Source of the DNA: Streptococcus henryi DSM 19005
GTDB lineage: Bacteria; Bacillota; Bacilli; Lactobacillales; Streptococcaceae
Length of the DNA: 64,000 nt
NCBI RefSeq assembly: GCF_000376985.1
Contig: NZ_AQYA01000034.1
Span: 62,001-126,000, forward strand
Direction of reading: 5' to 3'
Below the pieces are notes generated by a model. That model was not told the DNA's origin, made no database searches, and saw only the letters and a list, made by a program, of their open reading frames with translations. Position numbers and translations under genes: made by a program. Positions 45,734 to 54,468 of this stretch are shown piece after piece; positions within the stretch are counted from its first letter, which is position 1; every line of letters begins with the position of its first letter.

Positions 45734-46181
45734 ATTTCTCCTCTCTCCAAAGGGCGATAAAGAGCAAAATCACCCCCATAGTTAAGTAAGAATCCGCTAC
45801 ATTAAAAATAGCAAAATCCATAAAATCTAGATGCACCATGTCGACCACATACCCAAGTCGAACACGGTCAATGAAATTACCAATACCGCCAGCGATAATC
45901 AAGGTCAGGCTCACCAAGAGCCAAAGATCCCCTTGGATATTTTTGATAAAATAATAAACCCCAAAGCCGATTACTAAAAAAGTAATAAGGGCAAATAGCC
46001 ACTGCTGGTCTTGAAGCATGGAAAAAGCTGCGCCTCGGTTCTGAAGATAGGTCAAGCTAAAAATTCCTGGTAAAAAAGAACGCACTTGTCCTAGCTCCAG
46101 ATTGCTAACAATCCAGAACTTGCTCAACTGGTCTAAAACAATCAAAATTACCCCAGCCAGTGGAAAATAAAGTTTTCGCAT
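45717..46181 (-). CDS. lspA: Lipoprotein signal peptidase LspA
   Basis: A 154-residue membrane aspartyl protease with four helices. Motifs are [41 protein letters not shown] and [15 protein letters not shown]. The catalytic Asps are in NFIDR and NVADS. It removes signal peptides from diacylglyceryl-modified prolipoproteins. The ATG at 46181 with GAGG starts one base after the cpsY stop, so it is preferred over an earlier in-frame ATG. Confidence 0.96.
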   Translation of the reverse strand: MRKLYFPLAGVILIVLDQLSKFWIVSNLELGQVRSFLPGIFSLTYLQNRGAAFSMLQDQQWLFALITFLVIGFGVYYFIKNIQGDLWLLVSLTLIIAGGIGNFIDRVRLGYVVDMVHLDFMDFAIFNVADSYLTMGVILLFIALWREEKYGANH

Positions 46182-46182
46182 A

Positions 46183-47118
46183 CTAGTCCTCATCAATTAA
46201 TTTGTCAGCTCTTTTAGGGCTGAATTTAGCAAAATAATCCGTCATAACTCCGATAAATTGCAAGGCACAGGAACTGAGATTTTTATCACGCCTCTTGATA
46301 TAAACCATCTTGTTATCTAAATCATCCTCAAGCGGGATGACAGTGATACCATTAACACTGCGGCTATCAAGGAATCCTGAACCTGTCGCGTAGGCATCTG
46401 TCCGCTCTAAGATACCATTAAGTGTGGCACGGTCAGTGACATTGAAAATGCGTGAACTTTCTGTAGTGTCAACAAAATTCTCAGAATAATAAAGATAATC
46501 TTCCTTCTCTTGAGTAAAACGAACTGTTGGCAAACCAAGTAAATCTGTCATTTTCAACTGGGCTTTACTTGCCAAATTGTGTTGTTTTCCAAGATAAATA
46601 TGAGTTTGGAAAGGAATCAGTTCCACATACTCCAAACCTAATTTTTCCATTCTTTGCAGGAGACCTTTGCGATTCTGGTTATTAAGGTAGATGATTCCAA
46701 TCTCGCTGTCACCCTGTGCAACCTCGTCCAAAATACGGATAGTCGTTGATTCAAAAATTCGGAAATTACGATCCTTAGAATAGACTTTGGAAAATGCCGT
46801 AATCAAAGGTGGCAAAAAATCATAGTGCTGACTAGCAATAGAGAATTCCTCATTCTCCGCATTACTCTGTGAAAACTGACGTTCAAAGGAATCAAAGCTC
46901 TTAACCACTTCTAGCGCCTTTTCATAAAAGCTAAGACCTTGGCTGGTTAAAACTGCTCCTGTAGTTGTTCTTGTAAAAATTTGAAAACCAAGTTCGCCCT
47001 CTAAATCGCGAACAGCCACGGAAAGGCTGGGCTGGCTGACAAATAATTTTGAAGCAGCCTCTCGGAAAGTTCCACTATTTGCAATAGCTACAACGTAACG
47101 TAATTGTTGGATATTCAT
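46183..47118 (-). CDS. cpsY: LysR family regulator, CpsY-like
   Basis: A 311-residue LysR regulator. The helix-turn-helix is [20 protein letters not shown] and [20 protein letters not shown]. The C-terminal part is a periplasmic-binding-protein-like sensor. It matches streptococcal CpsY/MtaR-type proteins, which lie upstream of lspA-rluD in several species and affect methionine uptake, cell-wall modification and immune evasion. The next gene, lspA, follows within one base. Confidence 0.85.
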   Translation of the reverse strand: MNIQQLRYVVAIANSGTFREAASKLFVSQPSLSVAVRDLEGELGFQIFTRTTTGAVLTSQGLSFYEKALEVVKSFDSFERQFSQSNAENEEFSIASQHYDFLPPLITAFSKVYSKDRNFRIFESTTIRILDEVAQGDSEIGIIYLNNQNRKGLLQRMEKLGLEYVELIPFQTHIYLGKQHNLASKAQLKMTDLLGLPTVRFTQEKEDYLYYSENFVDTTESSRIFNVTDRATLNGILERTDAYATGSGFLDSRSVNGITVIPLEDDLDNKMVYIKRRDKNLSSCALQFIGVMTDYFAKFSPKRADKLIDED

Positions 47119-47372
47119 AAGAAAGCCTTTCTAGAAAAAATCAATTATCACTATTATACCACAAAACTTGCCTAGCCTTAGACGATAACGCCGAAAAAGA
47201 GTGGCCTGATTACTCTGATTATCCGATGATTATTCAATTGACCTTAAAGACCTCCCATTCAGAGACCTCAAAGTGATAGACAAGGAAGGAATCCCCTTAC
47301 CTAGCAAGCAAAATTTTTGTATAATAAGCCTATAAGTCTTGCGAGGACAATATCAAGGTAATAGGAAAAGAA

Positions 47373-48404
47373 ATGCAAAGTATCAGTAAGGAAGAGATTC
47401 TAGCACAACGTTTTTATAATCAAGGTCTGATTAAACCCTACCCTGACCTAGACCAACTCTTAAAAGACTCTCTGGGAATTCAATCTCAATACCTTAATCA
47501 TGGTCTTTTTAATATGTCAACACGGTTGAATCTTCTAAATACAGAAAGAGTTGAAGAGACACTTGAGCCAGCTATTTTAGGCTGGGGTCAGCGTCAGACT
47601 TACCACTTCTATAACTGGCAGACTTGGCAAGAAATGGGACAATTTTTAAAAGCAGATGGCACTTGGACCGAGAACTACTTTGCTAGTGAAAATCTTGACC
47701 TCGTCAAAGAATGTCAAGAATTGAGGGAGCATCTGACCCAGCCTCTAACTAGAACTGAATTATCTCAGCGTTATGGTCAGCGTTGGGCCAAACTCTTTAA
47801 TTGGAGTGCCCTTTTTATCTATAATTCCCGCAAAGGCAAACTCTATCAAAAATGGCAGCCAAATGACCGACTAGTTGTTTGGTCCGAGAAAGTCATCCCT
47901 AAAAATCCTGAGCTTCCTAAGAAAATTTTAGAGTCCTACTTCAACTTCTATGGCCCAGCTAGTTTGGCAGATGCTGCCCACTTTTTTGGCATTAAGCAGT
48001 CTCAGATTTCCGAAAATGATTTAGCTGGCCTAAAAAGATACGATTATCAAGGTAAAACCTATTACACTAAGCATTGGCAAGAAGAGGTTCAGATTCCAGA
48101 AGTTTTGGTACTTGGAAAGTTTGATCCGCTTCTTGTTTCCTACAAACACACGGATGTTTTGATTGCCAAGGCTGATCAAGGGCTTGTTTGGAAAAAAGCA
48201 GGGCAGATTTCAGCACTTATCTTGATAAAAGGAAATCTTAAAGGAATCTGGACTTTTTCTGTAAAGGGCTCTGCTATTGATTTCAAAGTCCTAAGCGCCA
48301 AGAAAATATCCCTCAAACATCAAGCAAGCATCCGTCGCATCTTCCGAAAATACGCCAAATGGATGGGGAAAACCATGCGACAAGTTGCGTTTCATGTAGA
48401 ATAA
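47373..48404 (+). CDS. AlkZ-like DNA glycosylase (winged-helix, YcaQ family)
   Basis: A 343-residue protein of the helix-turn-helix 42/YcaQ superfamily. LLKDSLGIQSQYLNHGLFNM contains a Gln-Ser-Gln that matches the catalytic QxQ of AlkZ glycosylases, which excise bulky or crosslinked bases. The WxH-type helices (FFGIKQSQISENDLAGLKRY) and a C-terminal beta barrel follow. A promoter-like TTACCT and TATAAT pair lies about 40 bp upstream. Single-gene unit, divergent from cpsY. Confidence 0.8.
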   Translation: MQSISKEEILAQRFYNQGLIKPYPDLDQLLKDSLGIQSQYLNHGLFNMSTRLNLLNTERVEETLEPAILGWGQRQTYHFYNWQTWQEMGQFLKADGTWTENYFASENLDLVKECQELREHLTQPLTRTELSQRYGQRWAKLFNWSALFIYNSRKGKLYQKWQPNDRLVVWSEKVIPKNPELPKKILESYFNFYGPASLADAAHFFGIKQSQISENDLAGLKRYDYQGKTYYTKHWQEEVQIPEVLVLGKFDPLLVSYKHTDVLIAKADQGLVWKKAGQISALILIKGNLKGIWTFSVKGSAIDFKVLSAKKISLKHQASIRRIFRKYAKWMGKTMRQVAFHVE

Positions 48405-48434
48405 ATACAGGTTAATCTTCTTCACTGTTTTCAT

Positions 48435-48463
48435 TTGACATCTGTCACAAGCAACTATAAACT
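48435..48463 (+). promoter_or_regulatory. Promoter with 12-bp palindrome
   Basis: TTGACA (48435-48440) and TAAACT (48458-48463) are 17 bp apart. TGACATCTGTCA (48436-48447), a 5+5 palindrome, covers the -35. Such a site suits a dimeric regulator, for example a NarL/LuxR-type response regulator, but the regulator is unknown. Confidence 0.6.
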
Positions 48464-48533
48464 AAATAGTAAGCATTGTTTAGCGTTTACATGATTTTTT
48501 CTATACAAATATGACCTCTTAGAAAGGGAACTC

Positions 48534-49268
48534 ATGTCTAAATTAAATTTACAAAGGATTCTATCCTTAGGGGCCCTTTTAATTATTGAAAATTGGCTTC
48601 TGCATCTCCTAACCGATCATTTGCCAGAATTGATAGGTTATCCTCTCAAAACAATTGCCCTGGCTCTCAGTTTTTATTTATTGGCCCATCGTCGCTATAG
48701 GTTGACAATTCCATTAAAGACTAATGTATCAATTTGGGAACAAGTTAGGATCAATTGGCTGAGCTTTGTCTATATGTTCTTAATAGCTCTCCCCTTAACA
48801 TTTTATGGTCTAAGCAATCACACCAATCAACTCCCTCAAGCCATTATCATATCTGCCTGCGCAGCATTTTTTGAAGAGTACTTATGTCGAGGGATTTTAA
48901 TACAAATTGGCTTGGGAGAAGAAAAAAAGTCATATCCAAAAATACTACAACTTGCCTTGCTTACCAGTCTTATTTTTGGATTAGCTCATTTAGGGAATTT
49001 AACTCAGCAGCCACTTGATGTCACTCTTTATCAAGTCTACTACGCAAGTGCCTTGGGACTTTATTTTGCAGCTGTTACTATACGAACTAGAACCTTGTGG
49101 TGGGCCATCATCATTCATTTCATCATTGATTTTGCCTCTATCTTAGCTTCTGACTCTACGGTTGCCTCAGCTATTCCAACCATCGGATCTTTTTTCCTTT
49201 GGTTGTTTGTAGCACTACTTTCCTTGTTCTTAATTCGTCCCAAGAAACTAAAAGACTACATTCCTTAA
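48534..49268 (+). CDS. CPBP family intramembrane protease
   Basis: A 244-residue membrane protein with about seven helices. The CPBP (Abi/CAAX protease-like) motifs are seen: AAFFEEYLCRGILI (EExxxR), SLIFGLAHLGNLT and WAIIIHFIIDFASIL. In lactic acid bacteria such proteins often confer immunity to, or process, bacteriocins. No bacteriocin gene was found here. AAAGGGA precedes the ATG. It leads an operon with two unknown membrane proteins. Confidence 0.87.
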   Translation: MSKLNLQRILSLGALLIIENWLLHLLTDHLPELIGYPLKTIALALSFYLLAHRRYRLTIPLKTNVSIWEQVRINWLSFVYMFLIALPLTFYGLSNHTNQLPQAIIISACAAFFEEYLCRGILIQIGLGEEKKSYPKILQLALLTSLIFGLAHLGNLTQQPLDVTLYQVYYASALGLYFAAVTIRTRTLWWAIIIHFIIDFASILASDSTVASAIPTIGSFFLWLFVALLSLFLIRPKKLKDYIP

Positions 49269-49291
49269 ATTGAACAAAAAAGGTAATACTT

Positions 49292-49330
49292 ATGATGAAT
49301 AATTTTAGAAAGGTATTCTCCACTAAATGA
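49292..49330 (+). CDS. 12-codon leader peptide coupled to the next gene
   Basis: MMNNFRKVFSTK with AAAAGG ahead of the first ATG. Its TGA overlaps the ATG of the next gene (ATGA). The following gene has no good ribosome site of its own, so this mini-ORF probably delivers ribosomes to it. It is too short to be judged as a functional product. Confidence 0.5.
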   Translation: MMNNFRKVFSTK

Positions 49331-49863
49331 CTAAATTACTAAAATGGCTCTATGTAAAAGATGAGTTTACTCCTCAAGAAAAAACTTGTCTTAAATCTTA
49401 TTATAAAAAAATGGCTGCTCTTCTGCTTGTCTGCATTAGTGCACTTGTCATCGGAAATCTTGTTGCCTGGATTAGCAAGGAACTCTCCCTGGCCTTAATC
49501 TATAAGCAAGTGACTATCTTCCTCTATCTTGGCTATATTGTCTTTGTCCTATCTATTTCTTTTATTTTTGATAAAGCAGGGCTTTCAAGCCAGCTGACCA
49601 AGGAAGAGTTTGAAAGACAGGATATGCGTAAAATCAAGCGCTTTTCCCTATACTACCTTATCAGTTTTAGCCTTATTCTCTTTGCTGCAGTTCTGTTGCA
49701 AAATAAACTAGCACTTCTCTTCGGCATTGGTAACTATTCAATCAAACCTAGTAGTCTCTACAGCGGATTCTGGTTTGGTATTTACTTTGCCACTTTGAAA
49801 TGGCTAATAGGGAAAAGACATTTCAAAGAATATAAGAAAGAGAAAAATCCTCTAAAACTGTAA
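49327..49863 (+). CDS. Membrane protein of unknown function in CPBP operon
   Basis: A 178-residue protein with about four membrane helices (MAALLLVCISALVIGNLVAW, VTIFLYLGYIVFVLSISFIF, FSLYYLISFSLILFAAVLLQ). The second half is similar in style to DUF3169-type proteins near CPBP proteases. Its start overlaps the leader peptide stop. The family is not certain. Confidence 0.6.
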   Translation: MTKLLKWLYVKDEFTPQEKTCLKSYYKKMAALLLVCISALVIGNLVAWISKELSLALIYKQVTIFLYLGYIVFVLSISFIFDKAGLSSQLTKEEFERQDMRKIKRFSLYYLISFSLILFAAVLLQNKLALLFGIGNYSIKPSSLYSGFWFGIYFATLKWLIGKRHFKEYKKEKNPLKL

Positions 49864-49905
49864 ATTTTGATTGAAGCTTTGCTATTCTTGAAAGGAATAC
49901 CAGAA

Positions 49906-50172
49906 ATGAACGTTTTAAAATTTATTTTTAGTCTCTCTGAAAGGCGTGCTGCTAAATGGCAACTTTTTGTCTCAAAAATTGAACCCTACATTCTGTTTGT
50001 TTTCATTGCTTCCTTAATTGCAGGTTCTTATATTGCACTTCATATTAACGAAACTCTAGCAGTCGCTCTCTTAGTTCTGATTCTAAGTCTGACTTTTCTT
50101 TTCATTTTTCTTTGGATTTATCTAGGGCTCTGGGTTAAATATCATGAAAGAGAGACTGAAAAAGACGATTAA
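49906..50172 (+). CDS. Small membrane protein in CPBP operon
   Basis: An 88-residue protein from the ATG at 49906, with AAAGGA ahead. It has two membrane helices (FVFIASLIAGSYIAL and VALLVLILSLTFLFIFLWIY) and a charged C-terminal tail. No family recognised. It closes the operon, just before a MITE-like repeat that may also end transcription. Confidence 0.55.
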   Translation: MNVLKFIFSLSERRAAKWQLFVSKIEPYILFVFIASLIAGSYIALHINETLAVALLVLILSLTFLFIFLWIYLGLWVKYHERETEKDD

Positions 50173-50274
50173 TACCCTTCGAAAATCAAAATGATAGATC
50201 GTTAAGCCTTCTTGCCTACCATCAGATATGTCTGCGTCGGCTTGCCTCCTCTAATTTTTATTTTCATTAAGTAT
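50172..50274. repeat. MITE-like repeat, family A, copy 2
   Basis: About 103 bp with ends ATACCCTTCGAAAATCAAAA and TAATTTTTATTTTCATTAAG. In reverse orientation its inner part aligns with the copy at 23850-23954. The left end resembles pneumococcal BOX A sequence, but identity of the families is not shown. Confidence 0.7.
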
Positions 50275-50341
50275 AAGATAGACAGAAAAAATCTCTCAGA
50301 TCCCTTGTCCTGGCAAGAAATTTGAGAGGTTTTTATATGGC

Positions 50342-51538
50342 TTATTTTTTATCAAATTTAGACTTAATCTCTTCCCAGTCAGGGAAATCTGGCAAGGCTG
50401 GGAGATTAAGTTTTGGTGCTTCTATCTTGGCAACTTTAAAGTTCCCTGCAAAGGCAGCAAAGAAAAGCTTGGCTGACTTGGACATGAGGTTTTTCTTGTC
50501 CTCGTTGATTGCATTCAGACTATTGAAAACATTGAAGAGGGTTGTTGCCGACTCTCTGTTAAAATGGCTGAGCTCATTTAAACTAAGAAATCCGTTGTCG
50601 ATAAGATTGTCAAAAACAGTGTCGAAGAGAGCTTTGAGTTCCTGGCTAGATAATTCATCAGTCCACTGCTTGAAGGTTTGTTGCAAGTTGAGGCTTAAAT
50701 CCGTTGGTTTCTCAGCTGGGACAAAATCCCCAGTTTCTTCAGAAACCTGCCAGCGGGTAGCTGCGTGTTGAAAAACGCCAAATGATTGGCTTTCCACAAT
50801 CTCCTGTTCAACGTCTATGTTGAGCATGACACCGACGATCGATTCTTCTGGTCGAATCACCTTTAGACGGTCACGAATGTTTTGATAGCTCTGCAATGTT
50901 ACCTCAGCTTCGTGCAAACCGGGTGCATCGAACATATAGACTTGAGCAATCTTGTCCTGGAGGTCAGAGGACAGATGGCTGACCGCATACACAGCCAAGT
51001 TGCCTCCTTTTGAATGGCCAGAAACTAGAACTTTGTCCTCGTGAAGGCTAAGGTAATTTTTCAGGTAGGCAATGGCAGAGCGGTGAGCCGGAATTTCACG
51101 CATGTAAGTCAGTTTAAAGTCTTCCTTCCAGCCCACCATGGTATCATCGGTCCCACGGAAAACAATCTGGGTGTGATTGATCTTAGGAATGCAGAAAATC
51201 ATGGCAGCAAACTGCTTTTCAAGTTCATTATCCACATCATTAACATAATGGGAGAGTCGCAAATCCGCAAAACGTTGAGAAGAAATCATTTCCTCAAGCA
51301 GATCCACGCGCTCCTTAGTCATGATGAAATTGTAGTCCAGCTTATCCCTTTTGCCCTCATAATGTTCTAGAACATCTCGCAGAGTGAGCTCCTGACTTAA
51401 ATCAAAAACAGGCTCTAAAACCTCTCCAAAAGGAATGTAACCAATCTCGTTCAAAGACAAAATATCTGCGTCATTCAGGGCTAAATCATCAAATGAAGTG
51501 TCCTTGTTTTTTTTCATATAATCTATGATACTTGCCAT
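50342..51538 (-). CDS. DUF2974 (Mbeg1-like) alpha/beta hydrolase
   Basis: A 398-residue cytoplasmic protein of the Mbeg1-like lipase family. The nucleophile elbow is VLVSGHSKGGNLAVYA, preceded by QIVFRGTDDTMVGWKEDF and followed by AQVYMFDAPGLHE. The remainder is helical. These proteins are common in streptococci and no substrate is established. There is no signal peptide. It stands alone. Confidence 0.85.
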   Translation of the reverse strand: MASIIDYMKKNKDTSFDDLALNDADILSLNEIGYIPFGEVLEPVFDLSQELTLRDVLEHYEGKRDKLDYNFIMTKERVDLLEEMISSQRFADLRLSHYVNDVDNELEKQFAAMIFCIPKINHTQIVFRGTDDTMVGWKEDFKLTYMREIPAHRSAIAYLKNYLSLHEDKVLVSGHSKGGNLAVYAVSHLSSDLQDKIAQVYMFDAPGLHEAEVTLQSYQNIRDRLKVIRPEESIVGVMLNIDVEQEIVESQSFGVFQHAATRWQVSEETGDFVPAEKPTDLSLNLQQTFKQWTDELSSQELKALFDTVFDNLIDNGFLSLNELSHFNRESATTLFNVFNSLNAINEDKKNLMSKSAKLFFAAFAGNFKVAKIEAPKLNLPALPDFPDWEEIKSKFDKK

Positions 51539-51655
51539 TTATTGCTACTTCTGACCTCACTATACTTTTATCTATCTAACTAATAAACTCATTTTACAAG
51601 CATTTTTCTTATGCGTCAAGGTAAAATGTGCTATGATAAAAAACAAGAAAAAAAT

Positions 51656-51770
51656 GAAAGGTATCGTCATTTGAAGAGCTTTGAGACAAGGAACTGAGTT
51701 GCAGGCTGTACTGGCGTATGGCAAAATGAAAGTGATGGAGTATCAAAGCCCTTCATTTGACTAAACTATT
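51656..51770. repeat. MITE-like repeat, family B, short copy
   Basis: About 115 bp. Its reverse complement shares with the element at 37226-37396 the blocks CTTTGATAC, TCACTTTC and TCAGTTCCTTGTCT, in the same order. The ends are themselves inverted (GAAGAGCTTTGA with TCAAAGCCCTTC). It sits directly before the ATG of the next gene. Confidence 0.65.
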
Positions 51771-52412
51771 ATGTCAAAAACACAAATCTTTCGACTTTTT
51801 GCTGGTTTATCAGGATTATTGGGAGTCAGCTTACAAATTATTCAGGATGGTTGGGGAATGCTCCTTTATTATACTGTCTTATCAAATATTATTGTATTTC
51901 TCTTCCAGTTTTATTTGGTTGCTTTTGAAGCTAAGAAAGGAACCATCAATTACCATGGCAGATTGATTAGACTAAAGGGCGGTGTCATGATGTCTATTAC
52001 CATAACCTTCTTGGTATACCATTTTCTATTGTCACCTTATGTCAGTCACAATGATTACTGGAATATCCGAAATTTTCTGGTCCATTATATCGCTCCGCTT
52101 TGCTTTATTATAGACACTGTCTTTCTGGATAGAAAGGATAGCTACAAGTCCCTTGATCCTCTTGGTTGGACCATTCTCCCCTTAGCTTACTTTGCCTTTA
52201 CCATCTTTAACGGATTGGTCACTCAATTTGTTATTCCTGGCTCACCAGACAGTCCCTATGCTTACTACTTCCTCAATCTCAATAAATACGGATTTAAAGG
52301 AGTTTTTAACAATACCCTCTTTATCTTTCTGGCTTATGTTCTAATTGGTTACCTCTTTTTCTATCTCAAAAAAGTCCTTGGCCGTCCTGCCACAGCTCAG
52401 GTAAAAAAATAA
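51771..52412 (+). CDS. Pr6Pr family membrane protein
   Basis: A 213-residue protein with six predicted membrane helices (IFRLFAGLSGLLGVSLQII, VLSNIIVFLFQFYLVAF, LVHYIAPLCFIIDTVFL). It matches the Pr6Pr family, related to FAR-17a/AIG1-type proteins; function unknown. No strong ribosome site is visible because the MITE-like repeat runs up to the ATG. Confidence 0.75.
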   Translation: MSKTQIFRLFAGLSGLLGVSLQIIQDGWGMLLYYTVLSNIIVFLFQFYLVAFEAKKGTINYHGRLIRLKGGVMMSITITFLVYHFLLSPYVSHNDYWNIRNFLVHYIAPLCFIIDTVFLDRKDSYKSLDPLGWTILPLAYFAFTIFNGLVTQFVIPGSPDSPYAYYFLNLNKYGFKGVFNNTLFIFLAYVLIGYLFFYLKKVLGRPATAQVKK

Positions 52413-52461
52413 AACAGTCAAAACAGTCTTCAAGTCTATTGACAGAGAGACGCTATATAGA

Positions 52462-52487
52462 AAAACGAGCCTACTTAGGCTCGTTTT
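52462..52487. terminator. Terminator of the Pr6Pr gene
   Basis: A perfect 11-bp stem, AAAACGAGCCT with AGGCTCGTTTT, loop ACTT. Confidence 0.85.
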
Positions 52488-52505
52488 CTAATAGTGTTTT
52501 CTGTC

Positions 52506-52600
52506 ATACTCTTCGAAAATCAAATCCGTTTAGGCAACTGACCTCACTGTTCAATGACTTATGAAATCAAGCTGAAGTTCAGATTTTTGATTTTCAGACT
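52506..52600. repeat. MITE-like repeat, family A, copy 3
   Basis: About 95 bp with left end ATACTCTTCGAAAATCAAAT and right end TTTTTGATTTTCAGACT. Only the ends resemble the other two copies; the middle differs. It abuts the stop of the ABC transporter gene. Confidence 0.6.
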
Positions 52601-52602
52601 TG

Positions 52603-54468
52603 CTACTCAGAAATGGCATTACCTGTGTAGAGTTGGTAGTAGCGTCCCTTTTGAGCGATGAGGTCATCGTGGCTGCCGCGTTCAATGATGCGTCCTTGTT
52701 CAAGGACCATGATACAGTCAGCATTGCGGACCGTAGACAGGCGGTGAGCGATGACGAAGGTTGTACGTCCCTTCATAAGGGCATCCATACCTTCCTGAAC
52801 ATGAACCTCAGTACGTGTATCAATAGATGAGGTTGCCTCATCCAAGATAAGGGCTGGTGGGTTGGCTACTGCTGCACGCGCAATGGCTAAAAGCTGACGC
52901 TGACCTTGTGATAGGCTACCGCCATCACCAGTCAAGACTGTGTTATAACCTTCTGGCAAGTGTTTGATAAAGGCATGGGCATTAGCAAGTTTAGCTGCTT
53001 CAATACATTCTTCGTCAGTAGCATCCAAGCGACCATAGCGGATATTATCCATAACAGTCCCTGTGAAGAGGTGGGTATCCTGTAAAACAATCCCCAGACT
53101 ACGGCGGAGATCAGCTTTCTTAATCTTGCTGATATTAATACCATCGTAATGAATCTTACCTTTTTGAATATCATAGAAACGGTTAATCAAGTTGGTAATG
53201 GTTGTCTTACCAGCCCCCGTTGATCCAACAAAGGCAATCTTCTGACCAGGCTCGGCAAAGAGATTGATGTCATGGAGAACCATTTTATCATCGTTGTAAC
53301 CAAAGGTCACATCTTCAAAGGTTACCCCACCTTGCAATTCATGGTAGGTGATTGTCCCATCTTCATGAGGATGTTTCCAAGCCCAATGACCTGTCATCTT
53401 ATCGCTTTCTACAATATTCCCTTGGTCATCTTTTCTAGCATTAACCAATTCGACATAACCTTCATCCAATTCGGGTTCAGCATCCATAAGATCAAAGACA
53501 CGGCTGGCTCCGGCCATAGCCATGATAACAGAGTTAATCTGTTGGCTAATCTGGGTAATTGGGTTGGTAAAGCCACGATTAAGTGTCAAGAAAGATACCA
53601 AAGCACCGATTGTCAAACCAGCGTAGCCATTAAGGGCAAGAATGGCTCCAATCATAGCACAGAGAACATAGGAAATATGTCCAATGTTGGCTGAGATTGG
53701 CATAAGGATGTTGGCATAAGTATTGGCATTGGTTGCAGAATGGCGAAGTTCCTGATTGAGTAGGCGGAAATCGGCTTTAGCAATCTCTTCATGATTGAAA
53801 ACCTTGATGACCTTCTGCCCCTCCATCATTTCTTCAATAAAGCCGTTAACCTTACCAATATCATTCTGCTGGTCACGGAAGTATTTAGAGGACTGCCCTG
53901 CAATTTTTCTTGCCACATAGAGAAGGACGATGACCATAAAGACCGACACAAGTGTCAAAGGCACATTAAGAATGACCATGGCGGTGAAAGTTGTCAGAAT
54001 AGAGAAACTTGAGTTGATAACCTGTGGGATACTTTGGCCAATAAGCTGACGCAAGGTATCTACGTCGTTGGTGTAGATAGACATGATATCGCCGTGAGCA
54101 TGGGTATCAAAATACTTGATTGGCAGGCGCTCCATATGTGTGAAAAGGTCTGAACGAATACGGCGCATGGTACCTTGACCAATAAAAACCATAAGGTAAT
54201 TATAAGCGTAGGCAGCAAGCACACCGACTAGACCAAGAAGACTTAAATTAATAATTGCTTGTGCTAGACCTGAAAAATCTGGATTATCAGCTGCCATGAG
54301 CGGTGTGATATAGTTATCAATCAAGGTCTGCATGAAAAGATTGAAGCGCAGGAAGCAAAGAGCTGATGTTAGAATGAGGGCAACGACTAGGAAGAAACGC
54401 CATTTGTAAAATCTAAAAATATAAGCTAAGACGCGTTTCAAGGTGTCTTGTTTATTAATATTTTTCAT
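52603..54468 (-). CDS. ABC exporter half-transporter (second subunit)
   Basis: A 621-residue membrane-spanning plus ATPase protein. Six helices are followed by Walker A VGSTGAGKTTITNLI, Q-loop VLQDTHLFTGTVMDNI, signature LSQGQRQLLAIARA and Walker B ALILDEATSSID. It pairs with the upstream gene as a heterodimeric exporter of LmrCD/BmrCD type. An insertion of about 40 residues (ELVNARKDDQGNIVESDKMT) lies before the ATPase domain. It overlaps its partner by four bases. Confidence 0.92.
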   Translation of the reverse strand: MKNINKQDTLKRVLAYIFRFYKWRFFLVVALILTSALCFLRFNLFMQTLIDNYITPLMAADNPDFSGLAQAIINLSLLGLVGVLAAYAYNYLMVFIGQGTMRRIRSDLFTHMERLPIKYFDTHAHGDIMSIYTNDVDTLRQLIGQSIPQVINSSFSILTTFTAMVILNVPLTLVSVFMVIVLLYVARKIAGQSSKYFRDQQNDIGKVNGFIEEMMEGQKVIKVFNHEEIAKADFRLLNQELRHSATNANTYANILMPISANIGHISYVLCAMIGAILALNGYAGLTIGALVSFLTLNRGFTNPITQISQQINSVIMAMAGASRVFDLMDAEPELDEGYVELVNARKDDQGNIVESDKMTGHWAWKHPHEDGTITYHELQGGVTFEDVTFGYNDDKMVLHDINLFAEPGQKIAFVGSTGAGKTTITNLINRFYDIQKGKIHYDGINISKIKKADLRRSLGIVLQDTHLFTGTVMDNIRYGRLDATDEECIEAAKLANAHAFIKHLPEGYNTVLTGDGGSLSQGQRQLLAIARAAVANPPALILDEATSSIDTRTEVHVQEGMDALMKGRTTFVIAHRLSTVRNADCIMVLEQGRIIERGSHDDLIAQKGRYYQLYTGNAISE

